From contig NZ_AUBL01000007.1 of the NCBI RefSeq assembly GCF_000429225.1, positions 39,345 through 103,344 on the forward strand: a stretch of DNA of 64,000 nt, read 5' to 3'. The position numbers and the translations under genes are program-made. The DNA comes from Actinomyces dentalis DSM 19115 (GTDB lineage Bacteria; Actinomycetota; Actinomycetes; Actinomycetales; Actinomycetaceae). Below are positions 7,358 to 16,329 of the stretch, in pieces. Each line of letters opens with the position of its first letter. Position 1 is the first letter of the stretch. The notes under the pieces were generated by a model that was not told the origin of the DNA, made no database searches, and saw nothing but the letters and a program-made list of their open reading frames with translations.

Positions 7358-8576
7358 CGGCCCTGGCCGCGCGCCGGGCCGTCTCCAGCGCCCCCGGCAG
7401 CGCGCTCAGCAGACGCTCGACGTCGGCCGCCGTCGTCTCGCGTCCCATGGAGCAGCGCAGGGTCGAGCGCGCCGCCGACTCGGCGAAGCCCATGGCGAGC
7501 AGGACCCCGCTGGGCCGGGACACCCCCGCGTGGCAGGCAGACCCCGCCGAGGCGTCGATGCCGGCCAGGTCCAGTGCCATGAGCAGCGCCTGGGCGTCGA
7601 CGTCCTCGAACCACAGGTGCGCCGTCCCCGGCAGGTGGGACGCCCCCTCCGGCAGCGTCGCGTGCACGCCCGGCAGCGCCGTCGCACCGGTCAGGATCCG
7701 ACGGCGCAGCGCCTCCAGGCGCACCGCCTGCGCCTCGCGCTCGGCGACGGCCAGCTCCACCGCCAGCGCCAGGGCCCGCGCGCCGACGACGTCCTGCGTG
7801 CCCGACCTGATGCCGCGCTCCTGCCCGCCGCCGCCCGTGGGCGCCGTCAGCGCCACCTCGCGGCGCACCACCAGCGCCCCGGTGCCCACCGGGGCCCCGA
7901 GCTTGTGACCCGACAGCGTCATGGCGTCCAGGCCCCACCCGCCCATGTCCACGTCCACCCGCCCCACCGCCGCCACCGCGTCGGAGTGGACCGGCACCCA
8001 GCCGGGATCGCCGGGGCGGGCCGGGCCGGTGCGCCCGCGCACCGCGGCGACGAGCCCGGCCACGTCCTGGACGAGCCCGGTCTCGTTGTTCGCCGTCATG
8101 ACGCTCACCAGCGCCGTGCGCCCCGGCTCCACCGCCCGCCCCGCGTCCCCGGGCGCCACCCGGCCCGCGGCGTCGACGTCCAGGAGGGTCAGATCCGCCC
8201 CCAGGGCCCGGGCGCGGCGGGCCGAGTCGAGCACGGCCGGGTGCTCGACGGGGGAGACGACCAGGTGCGGGCGCTCGACCCCCGCCGCCCGGGCCGCCAG
8301 CACCCGCCCGACGACGACGAGGCCGTCCGCCTCGGTGCCCCCGGAGGTGAAGAGGACCTCGTGGGGGTCGACGCCCAGGGCGGCGGCCAGGCGCGCCCTG
8401 GCCTCGCAGAGCGCGGCGCCCGCGCGGCGCCCGGAGGCGTGCAGGGCGGCGGGGTTGGCCCGGCCCGCCGTGGCCCGGGCGAGGTCCCGGGTGATCTGGG
8501 CGGCCACCTCGGGGCGCACCGGCGCGCAGGCCGCGTGGTCGAGGTAGCTGCGTGCCGCGGGCTCGGAGGTGGGCAT
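7344..8576 (-). CDS. Cysteine desulfurase (NifS/IscS family)
   Basis: 410 residues from ATG 8576 (AGGA 10 nt upstream). PLP enzyme that abstracts sulfur from cysteine for Fe-S clusters or thiolation. Visible: YLDHAA near the N-terminus, FTSGGTEAD, the PLP-binding His in VEHPAVL, MTANNETG, HSDAVAAVG, the Schiff-base lysine in SGHKLGAP (about residue 222), the region QERGIRSGTQ, and the mobile-loop cysteine in GSACHAG (about 346) followed by RPSGVLLAMG. The short loop with GSACHAG resembles actinobacterial group I enzymes. Divergent from nudC with 94 bp between starts. Confidence 0.92.
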   Translation of the reverse strand: MPTSEPAARSYLDHAACAPVRPEVAAQITRDLARATAGRANPAALHASGRRAGAALCEARARLAAALGVDPHEVLFTSGGTEADGLVVVGRVLAARAAGVERPHLVVSPVEHPAVLDSARRARALGADLTLLDVDAAGRVAPGDAGRAVEPGRTALVSVMTANNETGLVQDVAGLVAAVRGRTGPARPGDPGWVPVHSDAVAAVGRVDVDMGGWGLDAMTLSGHKLGAPVGTGALVVRREVALTAPTGGGGQERGIRSGTQDVVGARALALAVELAVAEREAQAVRLEALRRRILTGATALPGVHATLPEGASHLPGTAHLWFEDVDAQALLMALDLAGIDASAGSACHAGVSRPSGVLLAMGFAESAARSTLRCSMGRETTAADVERLLSALPGALETARRAARAAGAG

Positions 8577-8670
8577 GGTCGATTCGTCCTTGTGCGCGTC
8601 GGGGGCCGGCCGGGGCGCCAGGATATCGGCGCTGCGCGCTCCGGCGCCGCGCGGCCCTAGGGTGGGGCGC

Positions 8671-9837
8671 ATGAGCACTCCGGCGTCCCGCCCCCGCCCC
8701 CTGAGCCGCCGGCAGCAGGACGACTACGGCCGACGGTCCCTGTCGCGCACCACCATCGACCGCGACGCCGCCCGCCGCGGCGAGCCGGGGCTGCTCGCCG
8801 CACTGGCCGCGGACCGCGGCACCCGCCTGGTCCTGGTCGACGCCCGCGGGCGCGTCGCCCTCGACGTCCCCGCTGTCCACCCCGACCTGCCCGACGACGG
8901 CCTGACCCCGCCGGCCCCCGCCATTGCGCCCGCGGACGGGCCCGCCCTCCCCGCCGGCGCGCAGGCGCGCCCTGGTTTGCCCCCGCTGAGCGCCGCCGAC
9001 CTGGACGTCACCGGCCTGCTGACCTGCTACCTGGGGCGCGAGGCGCTGGCGCCCGGTCCCGGTCCGGCGCCCGGCCCCGCCTCCGACCGGCGCCCCGCCT
9101 GGATCGCCGTCGTCGTCCCGCCCGAGGACGCCCCCGGCGCCGAGCCCGACGACGCCGAGGGCGCCGCCCGCCCCCGCACCGACCTGGCCGCGCTGCTGGA
9201 GCGCTACCCGCTGTCCGCCCTGCGGGCCGTGGGCTCCGACCTGTCTGCCCGGGACGCGGGCCTGGCCGCGCCCGCCGTCGCCCTGGCCGCCTGGCACGCC
9301 CGCGCCGGCCACTGCCCCCGGTGCGGCGCCCGCACCCGGCCGGTGCAGGCCGGCTGGGCGCGGCGCTGCACCGGCTGCGCCGCGCTGAGCTTCCCGCGCA
9401 CGGACCCGGCCGTCATCATGTCGGTGACCGACGACGCCGACCGCCTCCTCCTGGTCCACGGCTCCCGCTGGGATGCGGGGCGCTACTCCGTCGTGGCCGG
9501 CTTCGTCGAGGCGGGGGAGTGCGCCGAGGCCGCCGTCGTGCGGGAGGTCGCCGAGGAGACCGGCCTGCGGGTCGCCCGCGTCGAGCACGTGGCCACCCAG
9601 CCCTGGCCCTTCCCCCGCTCCCTCATGCTCGGCTACCGGGCCCGCCTGGCCGACGGCGAGCGCCTGCCCCGCCCCGACGGCGACGAGGTCACCGACGCCG
9701 TCATGCTCTCGCGCGCCGAGCTCGCCCGGGCCGTCGCCGCCGGCCGGATCGTCCTGCCGGGTCCCACGTCGATCGCGCGCATGCTCATCGAGGACTGGTA
9801 CGGCGGGCCGGTCGGGCCCCGCTCCGACTGGACCTGA
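8671..9837 (+). CDS. nudC: NAD(+) diphosphatase, Nudix hydrolase
   Basis: 388 residues from ATG 8671. Hydrolyses NAD(H), and in some bacteria NAD-capped RNA. The N-terminal half is the family's variable domain; a zinc ribbon follows with CPRCG (about 215) and CTGC (about 234), then SFPRTDPAVIM, and a canonical Nudix box GFVEAGE-(x)-REVAEETG (about 276-298), with the NudC signature QPWPFPRSLML downstream. Place next to uvrD2 is conserved in actinobacteria. Confidence 0.95.
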   Translation: MSTPASRPRPLSRRQQDDYGRRSLSRTTIDRDAARRGEPGLLAALAADRGTRLVLVDARGRVALDVPAVHPDLPDDGLTPPAPAIAPADGPALPAGAQARPGLPPLSAADLDVTGLLTCYLGREALAPGPGPAPGPASDRRPAWIAVVVPPEDAPGAEPDDAEGAARPRTDLAALLERYPLSALRAVGSDLSARDAGLAAPAVALAAWHARAGHCPRCGARTRPVQAGWARRCTGCAALSFPRTDPAVIMSVTDDADRLLLVHGSRWDAGRYSVVAGFVEAGECAEAAVVREVAEETGLRVARVEHVATQPWPFPRSLMLGYRARLADGERLPRPDGDEVTDAVMLSRAELARAVAAGRIVLPGPTSIARMLIEDWYGGPVGPRSDWT

Positions 9838-9981
9838 GCCCGCCGGGGCCGCCGGTCCGGCGCGTCGCCGGAGTCGCGGCCCCGCCCGGCACGTTGCGCG
9901 ACGGACCGCGCCCGCCGCCCGGCGCGCGACGGACGGGCCGGGTCCACCCCCGTGTCGGCGGCCCGTGGCAGGCTGGACCCG

Positions 9982-12081
9982 ATGAGCCAGACAGACCCGA
10001 GCCCCGCGCCCGGCCCCGCCGCGCCGCGCCCGCGCAGCCCGCAGGAGCTCCTCGACGCCCTCGACCCCGACCAGCGGGCGGTGGCCGAGCACCTCGAGGG
10101 GCCCATGTGCGTGCTCGCGGGCGCCGGCACCGGCAAGACCCGGGCCATCACCTACCGGATCGCCTACGGCGTCGCCGTGGGCGCCTACGACCCCACCCAG
10201 GTCCTCGCCGTCACCTTCACCGCCCGCGCCGCCGGCGAGATGCGCTCGCGCCTGCGCGACCTGGGCGTGGGCGGAGTGCAGGCGCGCACCTTCCACTCCG
10301 CTGCCCTGCGCCAGCTCGACTACTTCTACCCCAGCGCCGTCGGCGGGCGCCGCCCGCCCCTGGAGGAGCACAAGGCCGGACTGGTCGCCGTCGCGGCGCG
10401 GCGCCTGGGCCTGCCCTCCGACCGCGCCCTCGTGCGCGACCTGGCCGCCGAGATCGAGTGGGCCAAGGTCACCATGATCCGCCCCGCCGTCTACGCCGAG
10501 CGCGCCCGGGCGGCGCGGCGCGACGAGATCGGCGGCCTCGACGCGGACGCCGTGGCGCGCGTCTACGCCGGCTACGAGGCCGCCAAGGACGAGCGCGGCG
10601 TCATCGACTTCGAGGACGTCCTGCTGTCCGTGGTCGGCATGCTGCGCAGCCGCGAGGACATCGCGGCCCAGGTCCGCGGCCAGTACAAGCACTTCGTCGT
10701 CGACGAGTACCAGGACGTCTCCCCGCTCCAGCACCGCCTCCTGCGGTTGTGGCTCGGGCCGCGCCGCTCCCAGCTGTGCGTCGTCGGCGACGTCTCCCAG
10801 ACGATCTACTCCTTCACCGGCGCCACACCCGACTACCTCACGGGCTTCACCGGGGAGTTCGACGGCGCCCGCACCCTGCGCCTGACCCGCGACTACCGCT
10901 CCACCCCGCAGGTGGTGTCCCTGGCCAACCGGGTGCTCTCGCGCTCGCGGCGCGCCGGTCGGCTGGTGCTGCCGGCCGGCGCCGTCGAGCTCGTCGCCCA
11001 GCGCCCCTCCGGCCCGGCCGTCCGCTTCGAGGCCTTCGACGACGACGAGGCCGAGGCCGCCGGGGTCGTCGCCCAGGTCCGCCGGCTGCGGGCCGCGGGG
11101 GTGGCGCTGAGCGAGATCGCCGTCCTCTACCGCACGGGCGCCCAGTCCGAGCCCGTCGAGCAGGCCCTGTCCGAGGCCGGCATCGGCCTGCTCGTGCGCG
11201 GGGGCGCCCGCTTCTTCCAGCGCGCCGAGGTGCGCCGCGCCATGGTCGCCCTGCGCGGCGCCATGCGCACGGAGCGGGCCGAGCTGACCGGCGACCTCGG
11301 GCGGGACGTGCGCTACGTGCTCGGCCGGGAGGGCTGGACCGAGCAGGCGCCCGCCCAGCGCGGCGCCGTGCGCGAGCGCTGGGACTCCCTCAACGCCATC
11401 GTCGACCTGGCCGACGAGCTCGCCCGGGTGCGCGGGACGGACCTGGACGGCCTGGTGCGCGAGCTCGGGGACCGGGCGGAGGCCCAGAACGCCCCCACGG
11501 TCGACGGCGTCACCCTGTCCACCATCCACGCCGCCAAGGGTCTGGAGTGGGACGCGGTCATCATCGTCGGCGCCTCGGACGGCCTGCTGCCGATCAACCT
11601 GGCGGAGGGGCCCGAGGCCGTCGAGGAGGAGCGCCGCCTCCTGTACGTCGCGGTCACCCGGGCCCGCGAGCACCTGGTCATCACCTACGCGCGCGCCCGG
11701 CACGCCGGCGGGCGCGCCTCGCGCAAGCCCTCCCGCTTCCTGGCCGGGATCTGGCCCGTCAACGAGGAGGCCGGGGCGCGCCGCCGCGCGGGCGGGGCGG
11801 GGGCGAGGACGACGCGCAAGCAGGCCGCCCTGGAGTTCGAGCAGGACAACGACCCGGCCACGGTCGCCCTGTTCGAGGAGCTGCGCGCCTGGCGCCAGGC
11901 GGTGGCCAAGGAGAGGTCGCGCCCGCCCTACACGGTCTTCGCCGACGTCTCCCTGCGCTCGATCGCCATTATCAAGCCGACGACGCTCCCCCAGCTGTCC
12001 GCCATCCACGGCGTCGGGCCGGTCAAGCTCCAGGAGTACGGGGACCAGCTGCTGCGGATCGTGCGGGAGCACGGGGCGTAG
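9982..12081 (+). CDS. uvrD2: ATP-dependent DNA helicase UvrD2-like (SF1A, HRDC domain)
   Basis: 699 residues from ATG 9982. Q-motif region LDPDQRAV, Walker A GAGTGKT (about 48), VTFTARAAGEM, VVDEYQDVSPLQ (about 239), GDVSQTIYSF, LTRDYRST, STIHAAKGLEWD and VAVTRARE mark a complete SF1A helicase. The C-terminal about 70 residues form an HRDC domain (FEELRAWRQAVAKE to LRIVREHG), as in mycobacterial UvrD2. Role in DNA repair or replication-fork processing is inferred from the family. The last 59 bp overlap the end of the convergent gene ending at 12023. Confidence 0.93.
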   Translation: MSQTDPSPAPGPAAPRPRSPQELLDALDPDQRAVAEHLEGPMCVLAGAGTGKTRAITYRIAYGVAVGAYDPTQVLAVTFTARAAGEMRSRLRDLGVGGVQARTFHSAALRQLDYFYPSAVGGRRPPLEEHKAGLVAVAARRLGLPSDRALVRDLAAEIEWAKVTMIRPAVYAERARAARRDEIGGLDADAVARVYAGYEAAKDERGVIDFEDVLLSVVGMLRSREDIAAQVRGQYKHFVVDEYQDVSPLQHRLLRLWLGPRRSQLCVVGDVSQTIYSFTGATPDYLTGFTGEFDGARTLRLTRDYRSTPQVVSLANRVLSRSRRAGRLVLPAGAVELVAQRPSGPAVRFEAFDDDEAEAAGVVAQVRRLRAAGVALSEIAVLYRTGAQSEPVEQALSEAGIGLLVRGGARFFQRAEVRRAMVALRGAMRTERAELTGDLGRDVRYVLGREGWTEQAPAQRGAVRERWDSLNAIVDLADELARVRGTDLDGLVRELGDRAEAQNAPTVDGVTLSTIHAAKGLEWDAVIIVGASDGLLPINLAEGPEAVEEERRLLYVAVTRAREHLVITYARARHAGGRASRKPSRFLAGIWPVNEEAGARRRAGGAGARTTRKQAALEFEQDNDPATVALFEELRAWRQAVAKERSRPPYTVFADVSLRSIAIIKPTTLPQLSAIHGVGPVKLQEYGDQLLRIVREHGA

Positions 12082-13126
12082 CGGGCGCGACGACGGCGAT
12101 GTCGACGCCGGACGCGGCCGGGCGCCCGGCGGCCCGGGGGTCCGTCCGAGAGGCCCCGGCGCTCCGGGAGGCCCGGGGAGCCCGGGGAGCCCCGGCGGTC
12201 CCGGCGGTCCCGGCGGCCCGGGAGGTCTGGGAGCACAGGCACCGGGGGTGGGGGCTCCAGCGGCGCTCGACGCCGAGGGGCTCGTCGGCGCTCAGCTCCG
12301 TGCTGACGGCCCGCCACCGGTCCGGGGCGTCGCCCAGGCAGTCGAGGGCGGCGCGCACGGCGAGCGCCGCGCACTGGTGGAGCAGGAGGCGCTCGAGCAC
12401 GGGCTCGGGCAGGAGCCGCGCCTGGGTGGCGATGGCGGGCCAGCAGGCGTCGGCGTCGGCCTCCCACAGGTCCAGGCAGTCGTGGCACACGGGCCGGTCG
12501 GGCTCGAACAGGGGGCCGACGCGCACGGACACCTCCCGCAGCGTGACGGGCAGGTGGCGCGCGCCCGCCTGGGCCAGGGCCCGGGCGCGCACGGGGTCGA
12601 TGACGTGCGGGTCCAGCGTGAGGGTGAGGTCGGGGATGGTGTCGAGCGGGGCGCCGGTGTCGGTGCCCGGGAAGCGCGCCACGATCTGCGCCCCGACGGC
12701 CTCGTCCTCGGGCAGGACCGCGCCCAGGCCGGCCTCGGCGAGCAGGGCGGCGAGCTCGTGGGCCAGAGGGCCCGAGCCGAAGAGCGCGACCCTCTTGGCG
12801 CGCAGGCGGACCGCGCGGGAGCGGGGCGAGTGGACGAGCCGCTCCCAGTACTGCTCCTCGGGCGTCGTCGGCCTGGAGCCGGCTCCGCGCAGGACGCCCT
12901 CCGCGCGCAGGCGCCCCAGGAGGTCCTGGGCGCGCGGCAGGGGGACGCGGCAGCGGCGCGAGGCCCGGTAGACGTCGTCGGGGGACATCCTGCGGGGCAG
13001 GTGGTCGAGGAGCTGCTGCTCAGCGGCGGTCAGCCCGGTCAGGACGAGGGAGCGTCCCGGCTCGACGCCGATCTGGGTCTGCCCGGTGGTCCGCCACAGG
13101 ACGGGGGCGTCTCCGCGCACGCGCAT
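12023..13126 (-). CDS. ThiF/E1-like cyclodehydratase-related protein
   Basis: 367 residues from ATG 13126, with AGGAGGG 3 nt upstream. N-terminal about 90 residues look like winged-helix/leader-binding modules (LTAAEQQLLDHLP, AQDLLGRLRAEGVL); then a Rossmann-type VALFGSGPLAHELA (about 112) and a zinc-ligand pair CHDC (about 212) with CLC near 296, as in E1-like proteins associated with azoline-containing peptide pathways. No precursor peptide or dehydrogenase partner is evident nearby, and homologues sit beside uvrD2 in many actinobacteria, so a housekeeping role is more likely than natural-product synthesis. The last about 65 residues are Ala/Pro/Arg-rich low complexity. Confidence 0.75.
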   Translation of the reverse strand: MRVRGDAPVLWRTTGQTQIGVEPGRSLVLTGLTAAEQQLLDHLPRRMSPDDVYRASRRCRVPLPRAQDLLGRLRAEGVLRGAGSRPTTPEEQYWERLVHSPRSRAVRLRAKRVALFGSGPLAHELAALLAEAGLGAVLPEDEAVGAQIVARFPGTDTGAPLDTIPDLTLTLDPHVIDPVRARALAQAGARHLPVTLREVSVRVGPLFEPDRPVCHDCLDLWEADADACWPAIATQARLLPEPVLERLLLHQCAALAVRAALDCLGDAPDRWRAVSTELSADEPLGVERRWSPHPRCLCSQTSRAAGTAGTAGAPRAPRASRSAGASRTDPRAAGRPAASGVDIAVVAPATPRAPARSAAAGPRTPGA

Positions 13127-13296
13127 GGTCCCTCCTCGGTGCCCGGCCCGGCGGGGCGCCGCCGAGCGCGGCGTCCGCCCGCGCGGGCCGCTCGGCGCCC
13201 GGCTCGCCGGGCCGGGGCGGTTACGAGCGTGGCACGCGAGCGCCGCCGGCGCCAGACGCCGCCCGCAACCTGTGGATAACTCGGGCGCCGGGCGCG

Positions 13297-13338
13297 TTCT
13301 CCGCCGGTCTCGCGCGTCGTTTCCGCCGGTCGCGGCGA
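13297..13338. repeat. Dispersed 40-bp 3'-flank element, copy 3
   Basis: TCCGCCGGTCTCGCGCGTCG followed by TTTCCGCCGGTCGCGGCG. It ends 18 bp before the stop codon of the minus-strand PDZ/Lon gene (13357), the same side of a gene as copies 1 and 2. Confidence 0.7.
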
Positions 13339-13356
13339 AGGGGAGGGGCGGGGCGG

Positions 13357-14649
13357 TCAGGAGGAGGGGGCGGCGACGACGGTCTCGCAGGTGGCCAGGC
13401 CGGAGGTGTCGCCGGCGGCGATCGCCTCGACGGTCCCGACCGCCTCGTGCAGCGTGGACACGGCGAAGACCTCCATGCCCCGGGGCTCGTGGCCGATCAC
13501 CTCCGAGCAGTTGGACGCCGGGGCGAGGAAGTAGTCGGAGCCCGCGGCCCGGGCCCCCGCCATCTTCTGGCGGATCCCGCCGATCGCCCCGACCTGGCCG
13601 TCGATCGCGATGGTGCCGGTGCCGGCGATGTCCTTGCCCCCGGTCAGGTCGCCCGGGGTCAGGGAGTCGACGATCCCCAGGGCGAACATGCTGCCGGCGC
13701 TCGGCCCGCCCACGTCCTGGAGCCCGAAGGTCGCGTCGATGTCGGAGTCGGCCCGGGCGCTGAGGACGAGCCCGAGCAGGGAGCCCTCCGAGTCGGGATT
13801 GCCGTCGCCGTCGGCGTCCTTGGGGACGATGGTGGTCAGGTGGGCCTCAACGGCGGCGCCGTCCCGCTCGACCCCGAGCGTGACCCGCGTGCCCGGGGGG
13901 ATCGTGGTCAGCAGGGCGCGCAGCTGGCCGAAATCGGTCACCTGCGTGGTGGGTCCGCCCTCCGGGGCGATCGAGGTCAGGACGTCGCCGACCTGGATCT
14001 CGGTGGAGGTCTGCTCCTCGGCGAGGCCCTCGACCTGGAGCACCATGCGGGTGGCCAGGCCGGTCTCCATGAGGGCGGCCACCACCGCGGCGTCCTGGGA
14101 GCTGGTCATCTGGGCCTGGTTGACCTGCTCGACCTCCTGGGCGCTCATCGACTCCGGGCACACCGTATTGCGATCCACGACCGTCTTGTCGTCGTCGAAC
14201 CAGGCCAGGATGACGTCCAGGGTCGTCACCGGGAAGCCGGGGCAGCCGCGCACGGAGACCGTCGTCATCCGCAGGGCGCCGTCGGCCGGGTAGGTCCGGG
14301 CGCCGGTGACGTTGATGACGGAGCTCTGGCCGTCCGAGCCCTGCGAGCCGTCGGCGTCGGCACTGCCCAGCACGTTCCACGTGGGGCCGGGCGCCTCGAT
14401 GACCATATTGATGGGGACGGTGGCCGCCGCCACGATGACCGCCACCACGACGGCCAGGATCGTGAGCAGCACGATGAGGCGGCGGCTCGGGCGCCACGGC
14501 TGGGGCATCGCGTCGTCGGCCCCGGCCGGGGGGAGGGGCTCGGCCGAGGGGAGGGAGGGGGCGGCGTCGGGCTCGGGCCGGTCGAGGGCGCCGTCTTCCC
14601 GGACGGAGTCGGGCTCGGGGGTGGCGTGGGTGGTCACGGCGCCCATCAT
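13357..14649 (-). CDS. Membrane-anchored PDZ and Lon-type (S16) serine protease
   Basis: 430 residues. Acidic/Pro-rich cytoplasmic N-terminus, one TM segment (about 57-80), a PDZ-like domain (EIQVGDVLTSI, GTRVTLGVERDG) and a C-terminal S16 domain with the catalytic Ser of GGPSAGS (about S317) and Lys in RQKMAGA (about K362). This order matches YlbL-type proteases and the mycobacterial gene near UPF0182. The start is uncertain: ATG 14649, ATG 14646 and a GTG 12 nt further in are all possible and none has a strong ribosome-binding site. Divergent from the zincin gene. Confidence 0.9.
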   Translation of the reverse strand: MMGAVTTHATPEPDSVREDGALDRPEPDAAPSLPSAEPLPPAGADDAMPQPWRPSRRLIVLLTILAVVVAVIVAAATVPINMVIEAPGPTWNVLGSADADGSQGSDGQSSVINVTGARTYPADGALRMTTVSVRGCPGFPVTTLDVILAWFDDDKTVVDRNTVCPESMSAQEVEQVNQAQMTSSQDAAVVAALMETGLATRMVLQVEGLAEEQTSTEIQVGDVLTSIAPEGGPTTQVTDFGQLRALLTTIPPGTRVTLGVERDGAAVEAHLTTIVPKDADGDGNPDSEGSLLGLVLSARADSDIDATFGLQDVGGPSAGSMFALGIVDSLTPGDLTGGKDIAGTGTIAIDGQVGAIGGIRQKMAGARAAGSDYFLAPASNCSEVIGHEPRGMEVFAVSTLHEAVGTVEAIAAGDTSGLATCETVVAAPSS

Positions 14650-14754
14650 GGCGCACGGAACTGAGAATGCGCAGGTTCATGGTCGATGCTCAGGAATGCA
14701 TGGCACGATCGGAGCGTTCCGGTAGCCCGGACACGCGAGCGCGAGAGGAAGCCC

Positions 14755-16197
14755 ATGAGTGAGGACCCCTACGACGAGATCGAGCGCATGCTCGCCTCCC
14801 TGTTCGGTCAGCAGGTGGCGGCGGACGCCGTGGGCGCGCTGCGCGCCTCGGGGATCGACCCCGGCGAGCTGGCCCGCATGGGCGCCATGCCCGACCTGTC
14901 CTCGATGAGTCCCGGGCAGATGATGGCGCTGCGCGCCCAGATGCAGCAGATGCTCGACTCGGCCTCCGACGAGCCCGTCAACTGGGACATGGGCAAGGAC
15001 CTGGCCCTGCAGACCGTCCGCGCCCAGGGCGACCCCGAGGTCACCGCGGCGCTGGCCGATGGGACCCGCCAGGCCCTGCGGGTGGCCGACCTGTGGCTCG
15101 ACACCGCTACCGACTTCATGCCCGCCCCCGGCGCGCGGGAGGCCTGGAGCCGGTCGGACTGGGTGGAGCGGACCCTGCCGACCTGGCAGGAGCTGTGCGC
15201 GCCCGTGGCCGCCGCGGCGACGCAGGCCCTCGCCGGCGCGCTGGAGAGCCAGATGAGCCGGCTGGCCCCCGAGGAGGACGACGTCGTCCGCCAGGTGGGC
15301 GCCCTGGGCGGCATTATGCGGTCCATGGCCGGGACGGCCTTCGGGCTCCAGCTCGGCCGGGCCATCGGCGAGCTCGCCGCCGAGGCCGTCTCCGCCACCG
15401 ACGTCGGGCTGCCGCTGACCCGCGAGCCGGGCACCGCCCTCGTGACGGCGGGTGTGACGGACTTCGCCGAGGGCCTGGTGTCCGAGGAGGACGAGGTGCG
15501 CATGTTCCTGGCCGTCCGGGAGGCGGCCACCGCGCGCCTGTACGCCCACGTGCCCTGGCTGCGCGGCCAGGTCCTGGGCGCCGTCGAGGCCTATGCCCGG
15601 GAGATCGCCATCGACACCGACGCCCTGGAGGCCGCCGTCTCCCAGATCGACCCGAACGACCCCGAGGCGATCCGCCGGGCCCTGGAGTCCGGCATGTTCG
15701 CCCCCCGGGAGACCGCCGCCCAGAAGGACGCCCTCGAGCGCGTCGAGACCCTCCTGGCGCTGGTCGAGGGCTGGGTCGAGGTCGTCACCGCCCGCGCCAC
15801 CGCGCCCCACCTGCCGCACGCCGTGCCGCTGCAGGAGATGATCCGGCGTCGTCGCATCCAGGGCGGGGCCGCCGAGAAGGTCTTCTCCCGGCTCATCGGC
15901 CTGGAGTTCCGCCCCCGCCGCGTGCGCGAGGCCGCCGCCCTGTGGACCCGCCTGGGGCAGGAGGTGGGCGACGCCGAGCGCGACGCCTTCTGGCTCCACC
16001 CCGATGTCATGCCCTCCGCCGCCGAGCTGGCCAGTCCCGAGGACTTCCTGACCATGCGGCGGGCGGCGGCGGATATGGACACCCAGATCGACGCGGACCT
16101 GGCCTCGCTGCTGGACGGGACGCTCGGCTGGGCCGACGGCGCCCGGGAGGCCGATGAGAACGATCCGCAGGGCCTGGGGGACCAGGCGCAGGACTGA
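14755..16197 (+). CDS. Zincin-2 family protein (DUF2342)
   Basis: 480 residues from ATG 14755 (AGGA 5 nt upstream). Long alpha-helical protein with PVNWDMGKDLA, EVVTARAT, PLQEMIRRRR and FRPRRVREAAALW, all characteristic of the PF10103 putative metallohydrolase family. I see no HExxH motif; annotation as a zinc protease rests on family naming only. Its neighbours (PDZ/Lon protease, UvrD2, UPF0182) form a block kept in mycobacteria. C-terminal 70 residues are acidic and not conserved-looking. Confidence 0.88.
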   Translation: MSEDPYDEIERMLASLFGQQVAADAVGALRASGIDPGELARMGAMPDLSSMSPGQMMALRAQMQQMLDSASDEPVNWDMGKDLALQTVRAQGDPEVTAALADGTRQALRVADLWLDTATDFMPAPGAREAWSRSDWVERTLPTWQELCAPVAAAATQALAGALESQMSRLAPEEDDVVRQVGALGGIMRSMAGTAFGLQLGRAIGELAAEAVSATDVGLPLTREPGTALVTAGVTDFAEGLVSEEDEVRMFLAVREAATARLYAHVPWLRGQVLGAVEAYAREIAIDTDALEAAVSQIDPNDPEAIRRALESGMFAPRETAAQKDALERVETLLALVEGWVEVVTARATAPHLPHAVPLQEMIRRRRIQGGAAEKVFSRLIGLEFRPRRVREAAALWTRLGQEVGDAERDAFWLHPDVMPSAAELASPEDFLTMRRAAADMDTQIDADLASLLDGTLGWADGAREADENDPQGLGDQAQD

Positions 16198-16329
16198 CAG
16201 GCCGACGGCGACGGCCGTCTGGTCGGCCCGGGCCTCAGCCGTGGCCGGGACTTCCCGACGGGCGCCGGCCGGAACTTCCGGCTGGCCGACGGCCGCGCCT
16301 CCGCCGGTGGTTCCGCGCCGCCCGGATCC

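Noticed and set aside
7024..12072. Very long open frame on the minus strand opposite cysteine desulfurase, nudC and uvrD2
   Set aside because: Long antisense frames arise from high GC at third positions; the translation is Gly/Ala/Arg/Val-rich without family motifs, while the opposite or other-frame genes have clear domains.
12023..13126. Azoline/thiazole natural-product cluster around the E1-like protein
   Set aside because: No precursor peptide, dehydrogenase or dedicated transporter adjoins it, and neighbours are conserved housekeeping genes.
14755..16197. Classical HExxH zinc protease site in the DUF2342 protein
   Set aside because: No HExxH is present; only the family name implies metal-dependent hydrolysis.
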